NCBI GenBank assembly: GCA_002831545.1
Contig: CP025095.1
Location: 1,054,001-1,118,000 of the forward strand
DNA: 64,000 nucleotides
Reading direction: 5' to 3'
Source of the DNA: Streptococcus suis
GTDB taxonomy: Bacteria; Bacillota; Bacilli; Lactobacillales; Streptococcaceae
In this document: piece by piece, positions 9,057 through 17,579 of the stretch
Numbering within the stretch: position 1 is the first letter of the stretch
How the letters are laid out: each line of letters opens with the position of its first letter
Made by a program: the position numbers and the translations under genes
Notes under the pieces: generated by a model
The model's input: only the letters and a program-made list of their open reading frames with translations
What the model was told of the DNA's origin: nothing
Databases searched by the model: none

Positions 9057-10481
9057 GTGGATAAAATAAAAAAATTAGTCGTTAACGGTTTGCTTTTTGC
9101 ATTTGGGAATGTAGGGACAACTATTGTTGGTATTTTATTATTACCAATTCTGACTGCTTATTTAATCCCTGATGAATACGGTACTGTTGACTTAATATTA
9201 GCACTGACAAATATCTTATTACCTTTTATAAGTTTAGGGCTAGGTTTTTCAATTGTACGTTTTACAATTGAATATAAGTCAAAACAACGTGACATTTTAT
9301 TAACTTCTTTATTGCTCTTTCATATTATTGCTGTATGCGTTGCTCTTATTTCTCCTTTTTTAAACCTATTTCCGTCTATATCAGACTACTACTACCTTTT
9401 TTTACTGTTATTGTACTGTCGTTCTATCAATACGATTATGATGCAGTATATTATAGGAATTGAAAAGATTAAATTATATACAGTAAATGGCATTCTTCAA
9501 ACAACTCTAACAGGAGTTTTGAGTATTTTATTTATTGTTTACTTCCGTTTAGGAATTTTCGGATACCTTTTATCGAATATATTGATTTCCCTTTTTTCTA
9601 CGATTTATCTTTTAATGTATTGTGGCATTACTCTAAAATCTATAAAACAATTCAAGGTAACAGATTTCACATTAATAAAAGATATGTTAGGTTATGGGTT
9701 TCCCTTGATTCCTAATGATGTGATGTGGTGGGTGGTCAACTATTCATCACGTTTTTTTCTGATAAGTAGTGCTGGGGCAGTGGCAAACGGTTTGTATGCA
9801 GTAGCTGTTAAAATACCAACCTTGTTAAATCTAGCTAGCAATATTTTTATGCAATCCTGGCAATTGATTGCTTTTGAAGATGAGGAGTCAGAAAAAGATG
9901 AAAATGAAATTAATACAATGATTTTTAATGTTTTTTCGTTGACTGTCTTTGTCTTAGCTTTTATTTTAATAGCTCTGAATAGGTGGTTATTTACGATATT
10001 ATTTTCTAGTGATTACTATTTAGGAAATACGGCAACTCCCTTTTTGGTTTTAGGAACGATTTTTTCGATTTTTTCCAGCTATTTTGCAACAAGTTCAATG
10101 GCGATCAAAAAGACAAGACCTATTTTTATATCAACATTTTTAGGTGCCGTACTTTGCTTGATTGGGAATTATTTTCTAATTTCTGAATATGCTATAATAG
10201 GAGCGGCTTTATCAAGTGCAATTAGCTATTTTATTGTGATGATTTATCGGTTATGGATTGCGAGACAGATTGCAAATTACTCAGTGGATTATATTCGATT
10301 TTTTCTAAATATCATAGTTCTTAGTGTATTTGCTTCATTAAAATTGATAGCACTGCCGTTATATAGTGATCTTTTTGTTTTTGTAGTATTGATAATAATA
10401 AATTATCCATTTGTGATGACCCTAAAGGGTGTCGTTGTAAAACAGTTAAGTTTGATAAAAAATAAGTCAAAGGTTCAGTAG
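9057..10481 (+). CDS. Wzx-like polysaccharide flippase (MATE/MOP superfamily)
   Basis: This is a 474-residue protein with 12-14 hydrophobic segments and the N-terminal pattern LLFAFGNVGTTIVGILLLPI and TAYLIPDEYGTVDLI that is typical of Polysacc_synt/Wzx flippases. It would move undecaprenyl-linked repeat units across the membrane. I chose GTG 9057 (GAGG upstream at 9041-9044) over TTG 9036, which lies inside the pyruvyl transferase tail. It starts two bases after that tail's stop codon, so the two were probably coupled before the frameshift. A second unrelated flippase is at 19614. Confidence 0.8.
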   Translation: MDKIKKLVVNGLLFAFGNVGTTIVGILLLPILTAYLIPDEYGTVDLILALTNILLPFISLGLGFSIVRFTIEYKSKQRDILLTSLLLFHIIAVCVALISPFLNLFPSISDYYYLFLLLLYCRSINTIMMQYIIGIEKIKLYTVNGILQTTLTGVLSILFIVYFRLGIFGYLLSNILISLFSTIYLLMYCGITLKSIKQFKVTDFTLIKDMLGYGFPLIPNDVMWWVVNYSSRFFLISSAGAVANGLYAVAVKIPTLLNLASNIFMQSWQLIAFEDEESEKDENEINTMIFNVFSLTVFVLAFILIALNRWLFTILFSSDYYLGNTATPFLVLGTIFSIFSSYFATSSMAIKKTRPIFISTFLGAVLCLIGNYFLISEYAIIGAALSSAISYFIVMIYRLWIARQIANYSVDYIRFFLNIIVLSVFASLKLIALPLYSDLFVFVVLIIINYPFVMTLKGVVVKQLSLIKNKSKVQ

Positions 10482-10483
10482 TT

Positions 10484-11533
10484 GTGATTACAAACAAAAC
10501 CATCCTAATCACTGGTTCTGCTGGGTTTATCGGTAGCCATCTTGTTCAGAAGTTATTGAAAGTCAATCAAGCGATGCAGATTATTGGTCTGGATTCTTTA
10601 AATGATTATTATGAGGTATCTTTGAAAGAATGGCGATTGGCTGAACTGGAAAAAGAGGCTGCAAACTCTAAAGCCAGTTATCGCTTTATCAAAGGAAATA
10701 TTGCTGATAAAGACTTGGTTACTCAAGTCTTTGCTGACTTTAGACCTGATATTGTGGTGAACCTTGCAGCACAAGCAGGTGTTCGCTATTCGATTACGAA
10801 CCCAGATGTCTATATTGAGAGTAATGTGATTGGTTTTCAAAACATCTTAGAGGCTTGTCGCCAGCATCCTGTTGAGCATTTAGTGTATGCCTCGTCATCG
10901 TCTGTTTATGGTGGAAATGAGAAAGTGCCATTTTCGGTAGATGATCAGGTAGACCATCCAGTCTCGCTCTATGCTGCAACTAAAAAGTCCAATGAATTAT
11001 TTGCTCATGCCTACAGTAAACTCTATCAAATCCCAACAACTGGTTTGCGTTTCTTTACAGTTTACGGTCCTGCTGGTCGTCCAGATATGGCTTACTTTGG
11101 CTTTACCAATAAATTGCTAAAGGGAGAGACGATAGAAATTTTTAACTATGGTCACTGCAAGCGTGATTTTACTTATATTGATGATATTGTACAAGGGATT
11201 TGTCTGGTCATGGAGAAGGCTCCAAAGTTAGAAATCGGTGAAGATGGTTTGCCGATTCCACCGTATGCCCTATACAATATTGGAAATAGTCACCCCGAGA
11301 ACCTTTTGGATTTTGTGACAATTTTACAGGAAGAACTAGTAGCAGCTGGTGTTTTATCTGGTGACTATGATTTTGAAACGCATAAGAAACTTGTTCCCAT
11401 GCAGCCTGGCGATGTCCCAGTGACCTATGCTGATACGAGTGCATTAGAAAAAGACTTTGGATTCAAGCCAACAACGTCCTTGCGTGATGGCTTGCGGCGA
11501 TTTGCCCAGTGGTATAAGGAATATTATCTGTAA
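10484..11533 (+). CDS. NAD-dependent sugar epimerase, probably UDP-glucuronate 4-epimerase
   Basis: This is a 349-residue extended short-chain dehydrogenase. The NAD loop is GSAGFIGSHL (about 10-19), the catalytic triad is visible as the SSSS serine run plus YAATKKS (Tyr and Lys about 165-169), and the C-terminus has the DVPVTYADTSALEKDFGFKP block found in GalE-like UDP-GlcA 4-epimerases (CapI/LspL group). The product would be UDP-galacturonate. The substrate would come from the dehydrogenase at 21227, which links the two halves of the region. The start codon is GTG 10484, two bases after the flippase stop. Assignment to GlcA rather than GlcNAc is inferred from motif style. Confidence 0.75.
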   Translation: MITNKTILITGSAGFIGSHLVQKLLKVNQAMQIIGLDSLNDYYEVSLKEWRLAELEKEAANSKASYRFIKGNIADKDLVTQVFADFRPDIVVNLAAQAGVRYSITNPDVYIESNVIGFQNILEACRQHPVEHLVYASSSSVYGGNEKVPFSVDDQVDHPVSLYAATKKSNELFAHAYSKLYQIPTTGLRFFTVYGPAGRPDMAYFGFTNKLLKGETIEIFNYGHCKRDFTYIDDIVQGICLVMEKAPKLEIGEDGLPIPPYALYNIGNSHPENLLDFVTILQEELVAAGVLSGDYDFETHKKLVPMQPGDVPVTYADTSALEKDFGFKPTTSLRDGLRRFAQWYKEYYL

Positions 11534-11562
11534 TTAGATGAATGTGAGAAAGGAGAAAGCAT

Positions 11563-12162
11563 CTGTTTTATAAAGTATTCAAACGATTGATAGACATTGT
11601 TGGAGCTGTGTTCATGCTCTTACTCTTTTCTCCTATTTTTCTTTTGGTAGCGGTGCTTATCGCTTGTGATACAGGATTCCCTGTAGTGTTTACTCAAACG
11701 CGTATTGGAAAAGATAAGATGCCATTTACCATTTATAAATTCCGTACCATGTATGCTACAGTACCTAGCGATGTTCCGACCTATCAGGTAAAACCTAGGA
11801 AAGGTCTGGTAACTCCTGTGGGAAAATGGCTGAGAAAGTCAAAGTTAGACGAACTTCCTCAGCTGTGGAATATCTTAAAAGGTGATATGTCTCTGGTTGG
11901 ACCGAGACCAGCCTTGTGGAGTGAAACGGCTTTGATTGATGCTCGAGATAGATATGGTGTCAATCGTTTAAAACCTGGTTTAACAGGACTAGCCCAAGTG
12001 AAAGGTTTACAAGTCCACAAGGTGAAAAGTAAGGTTGAGTGGGACAGACAATACCTATCTGAAGCAAGTCTCTCCCTTGACCTATACTGCTTGCTGATAA
12101 CACCGTTAGTATTGATATCAAGTCTGCTTCCTTTTAGGGGACGAAATAAGCGTAAAAGATAG
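11563..12162 (+). CDS. Second priming sugar-phosphate transferase, apparent CTG start
   Basis: This is a 199-residue single-domain sugar transferase: FYKVFKRLIDIVGAVFML at the N-terminus, one hydrophobic helix, YKFRTMY, KLDELPQLWNILKGDMSLVG, RPGLTGLAQ-like KPGLTGLAQVKG and a C-terminal hydrophobic helix. The family-conserved N-terminal YKxxKR lies upstream of the first TTG at 11587. The only possible in-frame start that keeps it is CTG at 11563, seven bases after AAGGAGA. An ATG-to-CTG change would explain this and would lower expression. It is the second such enzyme in this cluster. Confidence 0.75.
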   Translation: MFYKVFKRLIDIVGAVFMLLLFSPIFLLVAVLIACDTGFPVVFTQTRIGKDKMPFTIYKFRTMYATVPSDVPTYQVKPRKGLVTPVGKWLRKSKLDELPQLWNILKGDMSLVGPRPALWSETALIDARDRYGVNRLKPGLTGLAQVKGLQVHKVKSKVEWDRQYLSEASLSLDLYCLLITPLVLISSLLPFRGRNKRKR

Positions 12163-12195
12163 CAAATGAAGGAAATTTGCTATTCATCTTGTTTT
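12159..12195 (+). terminator. Rho-independent terminator after the first capsule block
   Basis: ATAGCAAAT at 12159-12167 pairs with ATTTGCTAT at 12174-12182 across a six-base loop and is followed by a T-rich stretch (TTGTTTT). It overlaps the stop of the second priming transferase gene and marks a likely end of the first transcript. Confidence 0.6.
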
Positions 12196-12279
12196 AATGT
12201 AAAATAAATAAGTTAGTACAACATTGAAAAAACGTATCTTTCCAAATAGCTATACCTTTGCGAAAGGGATATAAAACAA

Positions 12280-12414
12280 ATGACTGTGCCAAAAACTAGT
12301 GATTTACCTTCTGATGAAAAAGACAAAAATGAGCTCTTGTTTATGCAATTAAAAGAAGAAATTCGCCAAAGAGTTTCAGATGTTCAATCAGGAAATTATA
12401 GTCGAATGAATTAG
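12280..12414 (+). pseudogene. Short charged protein, truncated by a small insertion element
   Basis: The frame encodes 44 residues, rich in Lys/Glu, ending DVQSGNYSRMN. It is a soluble helical peptide with a look of a truncated RelB/antitoxin-type or other small regulatory protein, but no family can be named. The stop codon TAG lies inside the left inverted repeat of the 84-base element at 12408, so the original gene was probably longer. The ribosome site is weak (AAGGG eleven bases upstream). It may not be expressed. Confidence 0.3.
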
Positions 12415-12491
12415 CTTTCAGACAAGGAACTGAGACGCAGGCTGTACTAGAGTACGGCAAGTCGAAAGTGACGCTGTATCAAAGCTAATTC
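12408..12491. repeat. 84-bp inverted-repeat element
   Basis: The ends are GAATTAGCTTT (12408-12418) and AAAGCTAATTC (12481-12491), a perfect 11-base inverted repeat. The interior TACTAGAGTACGGCAAGTCG resembles the internal part of common streptococcal intergenic repeats. It appears inserted into the small reading frame at 12280. Confidence 0.55.
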
Positions 12492-12725
12492 AAATGTCTA
12501 TGCTATACTGATGACGATTTGAAGATACAAATAACCTATAAAAAGAAGAACCTGTATTCACAAGTGTCGTGCTTTTATGTAAGAAAATTTTTTGCTAATC
12601 AAAGCAGTTTTTGAGGAAATACTGGCTGTATTAAAAAAAAACGAACAATGAGTAGCTGAAAAAGGAGTTTTAGATAGAAGTGCTGAACTGCAAATGCAGG
12701 TTCTAAAAATAGTTTAAGGAGGAAC

Positions 12726-13550
12726 ATGGAGCCGTATTCAATCTTATTAGCGGTATGGCGGGAAGACAATCCTGACCATTTTCGTGAGGCAATAGAAAGT
12801 ATGCTTTCACAAACCTACCCCGCAGAGGAATGTATCATTGTAAAAGATGGACCTGTTCCAGCTAGTTTACAAGATGTTATCAATGATTGTCGAAAAAAAA
12901 ATGCAAAAATTCCCATTGTTGAAGTGGTTTTAGAGAAACATTCGGGACTGGCTACGGCTCTGATGGCAGGCTTATCAGTTGCTAAGACAGACTTGATTGC
13001 TCGTATGGATGCGGATGACGTCTCACGACAGGAGCGGTGCGAAAAGCAAGTGAGCTGTTTTGAGAGTGACCCGACGCTTTCGCTTGTAGGAAGTTATGTA
13101 TCAGAATTTGAAGGAACGACTAGCGAATCATTGAGTATCCGAAAAGTTCCCTTGAATCACGAGGCGATTGTGAATTTTTCGAAACGAAGAAATCCATTCA
13201 ATCACTCAAGTGTCATGTTTCGCAAATCGGCGGTTGATGCAGTTGGTGGATATAATCCTACCATTCGCTACAATCAAGATTGGGATTTGTGGTTGCGGAT
13301 GCTTCATCATGGCTATCGTGCAGCCAATATCCCTGAGGTTTTGCTTGACTTCCGCTTTAACCGCGATACCTTGAAAAGGCGGAAATCTTGGACGAGTCTC
13401 TTGCAACTGATACGGTTGCGGTATGCTTCCTATCGACGGCAGGAGATGACAGCTTGGGATTTCCTATCGGTAAATCTTCTTCACTTGATGATGGGGATTC
13501 TTCCTTTACGTGTACAAAGGGCGTTTTATAAGTATATGCTACGAAGATAG
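12726..13550 (+). CDS. Glycosyltransferase family 2 (AmsE-like)
   Basis: This is a 274-residue GT-A enzyme. The start YSILLAVWREDNPDHFREAIESML plus CIIVKDGPV is the form seen in AmsE/EpsE-type transferases. RMDADDVSRQERCEKQV (about 97-113) holds the DXD motif, and HSSVMFRKSAVDAVGGY and QDWDLWLRML are the acceptor-side blocks. AAGGAGG precedes ATG 12726. It opens the second polysaccharide block and lies 20 bases before the next gene. Probably cytoplasmic and peripheral to the membrane. Confidence 0.85.
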   Translation: MEPYSILLAVWREDNPDHFREAIESMLSQTYPAEECIIVKDGPVPASLQDVINDCRKKNAKIPIVEVVLEKHSGLATALMAGLSVAKTDLIARMDADDVSRQERCEKQVSCFESDPTLSLVGSYVSEFEGTTSESLSIRKVPLNHEAIVNFSKRRNPFNHSSVMFRKSAVDAVGGYNPTIRYNQDWDLWLRMLHHGYRAANIPEVLLDFRFNRDTLKRRKSWTSLLQLIRLRYASYRRQEMTAWDFLSVNLLHLMMGILPLRVQRAFYKYMLRR

Positions 13551-13569
13551 AAAAGGAGTTTGTCGCTAG

Positions 13570-14571
13570 ATGATAAGGAATGTCGGAAAATTTATGACTG
13601 TATTCAGACAGTCGCCGAGTATGGCTTTGTTTAAAGTTCTGACAAAGTTTGGGGCTGAAGAGGCCATAAAGCCTGATTCCTTTTTGGGAATGCAGCTTTC
13701 GCGTCTAAAGTGGCGAGTTCATTCACGTTTTTATGAAAAGACAGTTACTCGTCACTTGTCTCCGTTTTCTGCTTATTTAGAGAATGACAATACAGCTGAC
13801 TCCCTAACACCAATCATCTGGACCTTGTGGTGGCAGGGTGAGTCGGAGCTTCCCGCAGTCTGTCGCCATGCGATTGAGAGTCAAAAACGCTTTGCACAGA
13901 AAAATGGTTACCAGCACATCTTCTTGACAAAGGATAATCTGGCTGATTATCTAGCGATTCCAGAGGTTTTGTTGGATAAGCTGGCACGAAAAAAGATGGC
14001 GTTTACCCCTTTTTCAAACTATGTTCGCTATGCTCTGCTTGCCCAACATGGAGGTGTTTGGATGGATGCGACCCTTTATGTCACTGACCAATTAGACAGT
14101 CATTTGTTTGCAAATGATTTTTTTACCTTTCGACATCAGATTGAAAGTGTCAGAAACTATTATCTATATTGGATAGAGCAAGGGCGGTGGACTTCGTTTT
14201 GTTTTTCTGCAAAGAAGGGAAATCCTCATGTACGCTATATCCGTGATTGTTTGCTTTACTATTTTAGTCAAGTAGATAATCCCATCAACTATACGATTGA
14301 TCTGTTCCAAGATATTCATTACAGGCTTCATCCTGAGTTTCGAGAGGTGATTGATTACCTGCCTATTGTTTCTGGGATTGAAAATAGAGATTTCGTGTCT
14401 GTTCATTTTAATGAACCATTTGATGAGAAGCGATGGCAAGAAGTGCTAGAGACAAGTCCAATAGTGAAATTTTCTTGGAAATTTTATCGTAAATCAATTC
14501 TCGATGGAAGTTATGCGGATGTGATTTATCGCCCATTTTTTCCAAACGTAAAGGAGACCAATGAAGACTAA
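13570..14571 (+). CDS. Capsular polysaccharide synthesis glycosyltransferase (Caps_synth, GT32-like)
   Basis: The protein is 333 residues with IIWTLWWQGESELPAVCRHAIESQ (about 79-102), the signature opening of the Caps_synth family, and FSNYVRYALLAQHGGVWMDATLYV (about 152-175), in which the Asp after the aromatic residue corresponds to the DXD region of GT32. The first 75 residues are basic and may contact the membrane. It overlaps the next gene (ATG 14561) by 11 bases. Donor and acceptor are unknown. Confidence 0.8.
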   Translation: MIRNVGKFMTVFRQSPSMALFKVLTKFGAEEAIKPDSFLGMQLSRLKWRVHSRFYEKTVTRHLSPFSAYLENDNTADSLTPIIWTLWWQGESELPAVCRHAIESQKRFAQKNGYQHIFLTKDNLADYLAIPEVLLDKLARKKMAFTPFSNYVRYALLAQHGGVWMDATLYVTDQLDSHLFANDFFTFRHQIESVRNYYLYWIEQGRWTSFCFSAKKGNPHVRYIRDCLLYYFSQVDNPINYTIDLFQDIHYRLHPEFREVIDYLPIVSGIENRDFVSVHFNEPFDEKRWQEVLETSPIVKFSWKFYRKSILDGSYADVIYRPFFPNVKETNED

Positions 14572-15565
14572 GCCTTTTTTCTCAATTGTTATGCCTATCT
14601 ATAATGCCGAGCTCTATCTAACGGAAGCGATCGAGTCTGTATTACATCAGACCTATCAGGATTTTGAGCTGATTTTGGTCAATGATGCCTCGACTGACCA
14701 GTCCGAGATGATTTGTCAGGAGTTTGTAGCTTTACATCAGAGAAAAGTCCGCCTCTACTCTCATAAAGAAAACAAGGGCTTGCTTCTGACACGTGCGACA
14801 GGCATGGCAGAGGTACGTGGTCAGTATTGCCTGTGTCTGGATGCGGATGATGTCTTACGGATGGACTATCTAGAGCTTGTCAAGCAAACAATTGATGAGA
14901 TGCAGGCAGATGCTGTGGTAATCAATTTTTCGATGGAGCCTGATTTTTCTATCAAGCGAAGAGATTTTAGTCCTTTTCTGAATCGTCAAATGACGGGCTT
15001 GGAAGTCATTGAAGAACTACTTCTGGCGAAGACTCAGCTGACAACTGTATGGCAACTGGTGTTTAAGGCTTATTTTATACCTGATCAAGCTTTTTATCAG
15101 CAATTTGGGCACTTTGTTCGGAGTGTGGATCGGATACCCTTGCACCATATTTTGGCAAGGGTAGAAAGAGTGCTTGTTTTAGATGAAGCTCTCTATTATT
15201 ACCGTCAGGTGTCGACTAGCTTAAGTTTTAATTTTAACGAAATAGATTTTGAAGAATGTGCCCAGACAGATTTGTATTTGTATGATAGTTATCATAAGAA
15301 ATTTCCAGAAAACATGGATGCATATTTGGTAAGGAGATTTCTCTGGTATACCAAAAAAGTATTGCTAAAAAGTAAATCCTTCAAGGAAGTGTGTGATAGA
15401 GCAAGGGTGATTCGTCAGTCTCTCGTTTTTAGGAAGGTAATGGAAATAAAGAAAGACACGCAGTCACAGTATGACCGCCTATTTCTCTTACTCTTGAACT
15501 ACCGAATCCTACATTTGCTTTTGGCTATCAATTGGTATAGAAAGCGTTTAAGGAGGTTATTATGA
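14561..15565 (+). CDS. GT2 glycosyltransferase, tandem array member 1
   Basis: This is a 334-residue GT-A enzyme: FFSIVMPIYNAELYLTEAI at the start, QDFELILVNDAS, and CLDADDVLRMDYLELV (about 103-118) with the metal-binding DXD. The C-terminal ~210 residues are helical and contain LYYYRQVSTSLSFN, a block shared by the whole array. Its first ~130 residues are nearly the same as those of member 2 (15562), while the remainder differs strongly. It begins inside the Caps_synth gene and its stop overlaps the ATG of member 2, so the array is translationally coupled. Confidence 0.85.
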   Translation: MKTKPFFSIVMPIYNAELYLTEAIESVLHQTYQDFELILVNDASTDQSEMICQEFVALHQRKVRLYSHKENKGLLLTRATGMAEVRGQYCLCLDADDVLRMDYLELVKQTIDEMQADAVVINFSMEPDFSIKRRDFSPFLNRQMTGLEVIEELLLAKTQLTTVWQLVFKAYFIPDQAFYQQFGHFVRSVDRIPLHHILARVERVLVLDEALYYYRQVSTSLSFNFNEIDFEECAQTDLYLYDSYHKKFPENMDAYLVRRFLWYTKKVLLKSKSFKEVCDRARVIRQSLVFRKVMEIKKDTQSQYDRLFLLLLNYRILHLLLAINWYRKRLRRLL

Positions 15566-16584
15566 AGACCAATCCCTTTTTCTCGATTGTCATGCCAGTC
15601 TATAATGCGGAGCTCTATTTAACTGAGGCGATTATGTCTGTTCTAGCTCAGACCTATCAGGATTTTGAGCTGATTTTGGTCAATGATGCATCGACTGACC
15701 AGTCTGAGACGCTTTGTCAGGAGTTTGTCGCTTCGCATCAGGATAAAGTCCGCCTCTACTCTCATCCTGAAAACAAGGGCTTACTTTTGACACGTGCGAC
15801 AGGCATGGCAGAGGTGAGAGGTCAGTATTGCCTGTGCATGGATGCGGATGATGTCTTGAGAGCGGATTATTTAGAAATGGTTAGGCAAACGATTGATGAG
15901 ACGCAGGCAGAGGCTGTGGTGATTAACTCTTCTCGTCGGATAGATTTTTCACAAAAGCCTGTTGATTACACTCCTTATGTTCATCGTCAGATGACTGGAC
16001 CAGAGGTTGTGAAAGAGATGATACTGGCAAATCGTGTGCTAATGACCTTGTGGTGTACGGTCTTTCAGTCATGTTTTTTACCAGATGACCACTTTTTTGG
16101 GTCTTTTCAGCGATTAGTATGTGGTTCTGACTTAGTGACCATTGAAGCCATTTTTTCAAACATCCATCATGTTGTTGTTCTTGATGAGGCACTCTATTAT
16201 TATCGATTTGTGCCAAGTAGCCTCAGTAACTCTTACACGGTAAAACATTTTGACTCCGTAGCCTTTTCAGATTGGTATTTTCATGAAAAATATGCGACCG
16301 ATTTGCCAGTGGAGATGGCGGAACGTTTGATGAGACGTGTTTCTTGGTCAGGAAAACGATTACTGCTCTCAAGTCCTTTAAGTGATATATTAAAAAATAC
16401 TCAGCATATCAAGGAATCTTTGTTTTTCAAGAGAGCGATAGCAGTTGGGAGTTCCGCAAAATTGCGTTTTAGTGATAAGGTATTCTTGTATCTTGTCGAG
16501 CATCGTTTTACACACCCAATGTTATTGTTGTATTTTCCATTGGGACGCATCAGAAAATGGTATCTGCAAAGGGAGGCTAGATGA
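15562..16584 (+). CDS. GT2 glycosyltransferase, tandem array member 2
   Basis: The protein has 340 residues. The N-terminal GT-A domain is almost a copy of member 1 (FFSIVMPVYNAELYLTEAI, CMDADDVLRADYLEMV), but the C-terminal part is different apart from the LYYYRFVPSSLSNS block. ATG 15562 overlaps the previous stop (ATGA-type junction) behind AGGAGG. The pattern of a shared donor domain and a diverged acceptor domain suggests duplication followed by change of acceptor or linkage specificity, which is inference. Confidence 0.85.
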   Translation: MKTNPFFSIVMPVYNAELYLTEAIMSVLAQTYQDFELILVNDASTDQSETLCQEFVASHQDKVRLYSHPENKGLLLTRATGMAEVRGQYCLCMDADDVLRADYLEMVRQTIDETQAEAVVINSSRRIDFSQKPVDYTPYVHRQMTGPEVVKEMILANRVLMTLWCTVFQSCFLPDDHFFGSFQRLVCGSDLVTIEAIFSNIHHVVVLDEALYYYRFVPSSLSNSYTVKHFDSVAFSDWYFHEKYATDLPVEMAERLMRRVSWSGKRLLLSSPLSDILKNTQHIKESLFFKRAIAVGSSAKLRFSDKVFLYLVEHRFTHPMLLLYFPLGRIRKWYLQREAR

Positions 16585-17579
16585 ATAAACCGTTTTTTTC
16601 TATTATCATGCCAATCTACAATGCTGAATCCTATCTGCTAGAGGCTTTGGATGCTGTTTTTGGACAGACCCTCCAAGACTTTGAATTGATAGCGGTTGAT
16701 GATGGCTCACATGATAGCAGTGTGGCGATTATCAAAGCGTTTCAGAAGCGATATGAGAAGCAACTGACCTTGATTCAAAGTCCTCATCAGGGGTCATTAG
16801 TCGCACGTGCCATAGGAATGGAAAAGGCTAAAGGTGACTATATTCTCTGCATTGATGCAGATGATAAGATGAGACGTGACTATCTTGAGGGGGTCTTCCA
16901 GCGGATACAAAAGACTGGTGCTGATTTGGTATTGACTAATTATTCTATCTATGCTGATTTTTCCAACAAAGAACGCCCTTGCCTCTTTCCAACGGATGAG
17001 CTACTAGATTCGCAAGAAGTGTTGGATACTTTTTTTAGAAGAGGGCATCTGAGGACACTGTGGAGCAAAGTCTTTCACCGTTCCCTTTGTCCACCTGTTG
17101 ATTTTTACAAGAACTTGCCTGACTTTCGAACGGGTACGGATGCCGTTGTTTCTGCTTATGTGATTGAGCATGCTCAGAGACCACTTTCTATTGACGAAGC
17201 CTATTATTTTTATCGTAAGGTTCCAAATAGTTTGAGTAATACTCTGGACGCAAATTTTTTTGATTCAAAAGTGGTACTAGAGCTTTATTTTCAAGAAAAG
17301 TACAAGGAACTTGGCGATGTTGTAAAAGTCAGTATGGTTCGTCGTATAAGTTGGTTTTCCACTCTCTACCTTCGAGCGGCGAAGAATTATCTTGATTTTT
17401 TGAAACGATTAAGGCATGTGCGTTCCTCTGCTGTCTTTCAGCAAAGCTTGGTCTATCTGAATTTTGACGAAGTCACTCGCTACCAACGCCGCTGGTTTAC
17501 CGTTCATCGCTATCCCATCCTAGACCCGTTAGCATATGTTGTTCCCTATCTATTAAAAATTTGGAGAAGGTTATTTTGA
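16581..17579 (+). CDS. GT2 glycosyltransferase, tandem array member 3
   Basis: The protein has 332 residues and a GT-A fold: FFSIIMPIYNAESYLLEAL, QDFELIAVDDGS, and CIDADDKMRRDYLEGV with the DXD. The C-terminal half (AYYFYRKVPNSLSNT, MVRRISWFSTLYLRAA) is closely alike to member 4 along its whole length, so these two arose by a recent duplication. It starts at ATG 16581, overlapping the stop of member 2, with GGGAGG upstream. Its own stop codon overlaps the TTG start of member 4. Confidence 0.85.
   Translation: MNKPFFSIIMPIYNAESYLLEALDAVFGQTLQDFELIAVDDGSHDSSVAIIKAFQKRYEKQLTLIQSPHQGSLVARAIGMEKAKGDYILCIDADDKMRRDYLEGVFQRIQKTGADLVLTNYSIYADFSNKERPCLFPTDELLDSQEVLDTFFRRGHLRTLWSKVFHRSLCPPVDFYKNLPDFRTGTDAVVSAYVIEHAQRPLSIDEAYYFYRKVPNSLSNTLDANFFDSKVVLELYFQEKYKELGDVVKVSMVRRISWFSTLYLRAAKNYLDFLKRLRHVRSSAVFQQSLVYLNFDEVTRYQRRWFTVHRYPILDPLAYVVPYLLKIWRRLF

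Larger units (their letters stand above)
12196..12725. other. Gene-poor junction between the two polysaccharide blocks
   Basis: About 530 bases hold only a 44-codon reading frame (12280-12414) and an 84-base inverted-repeat element (12408-12491) that cuts into its end. The remainder (12492-12720) is AT-rich with short stop-ridden fragments, such as a basic stretch near 12590-12720. It looks like decayed DNA. AAGGAGG just before 12726 belongs to the next gene. Confidence 0.55.
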
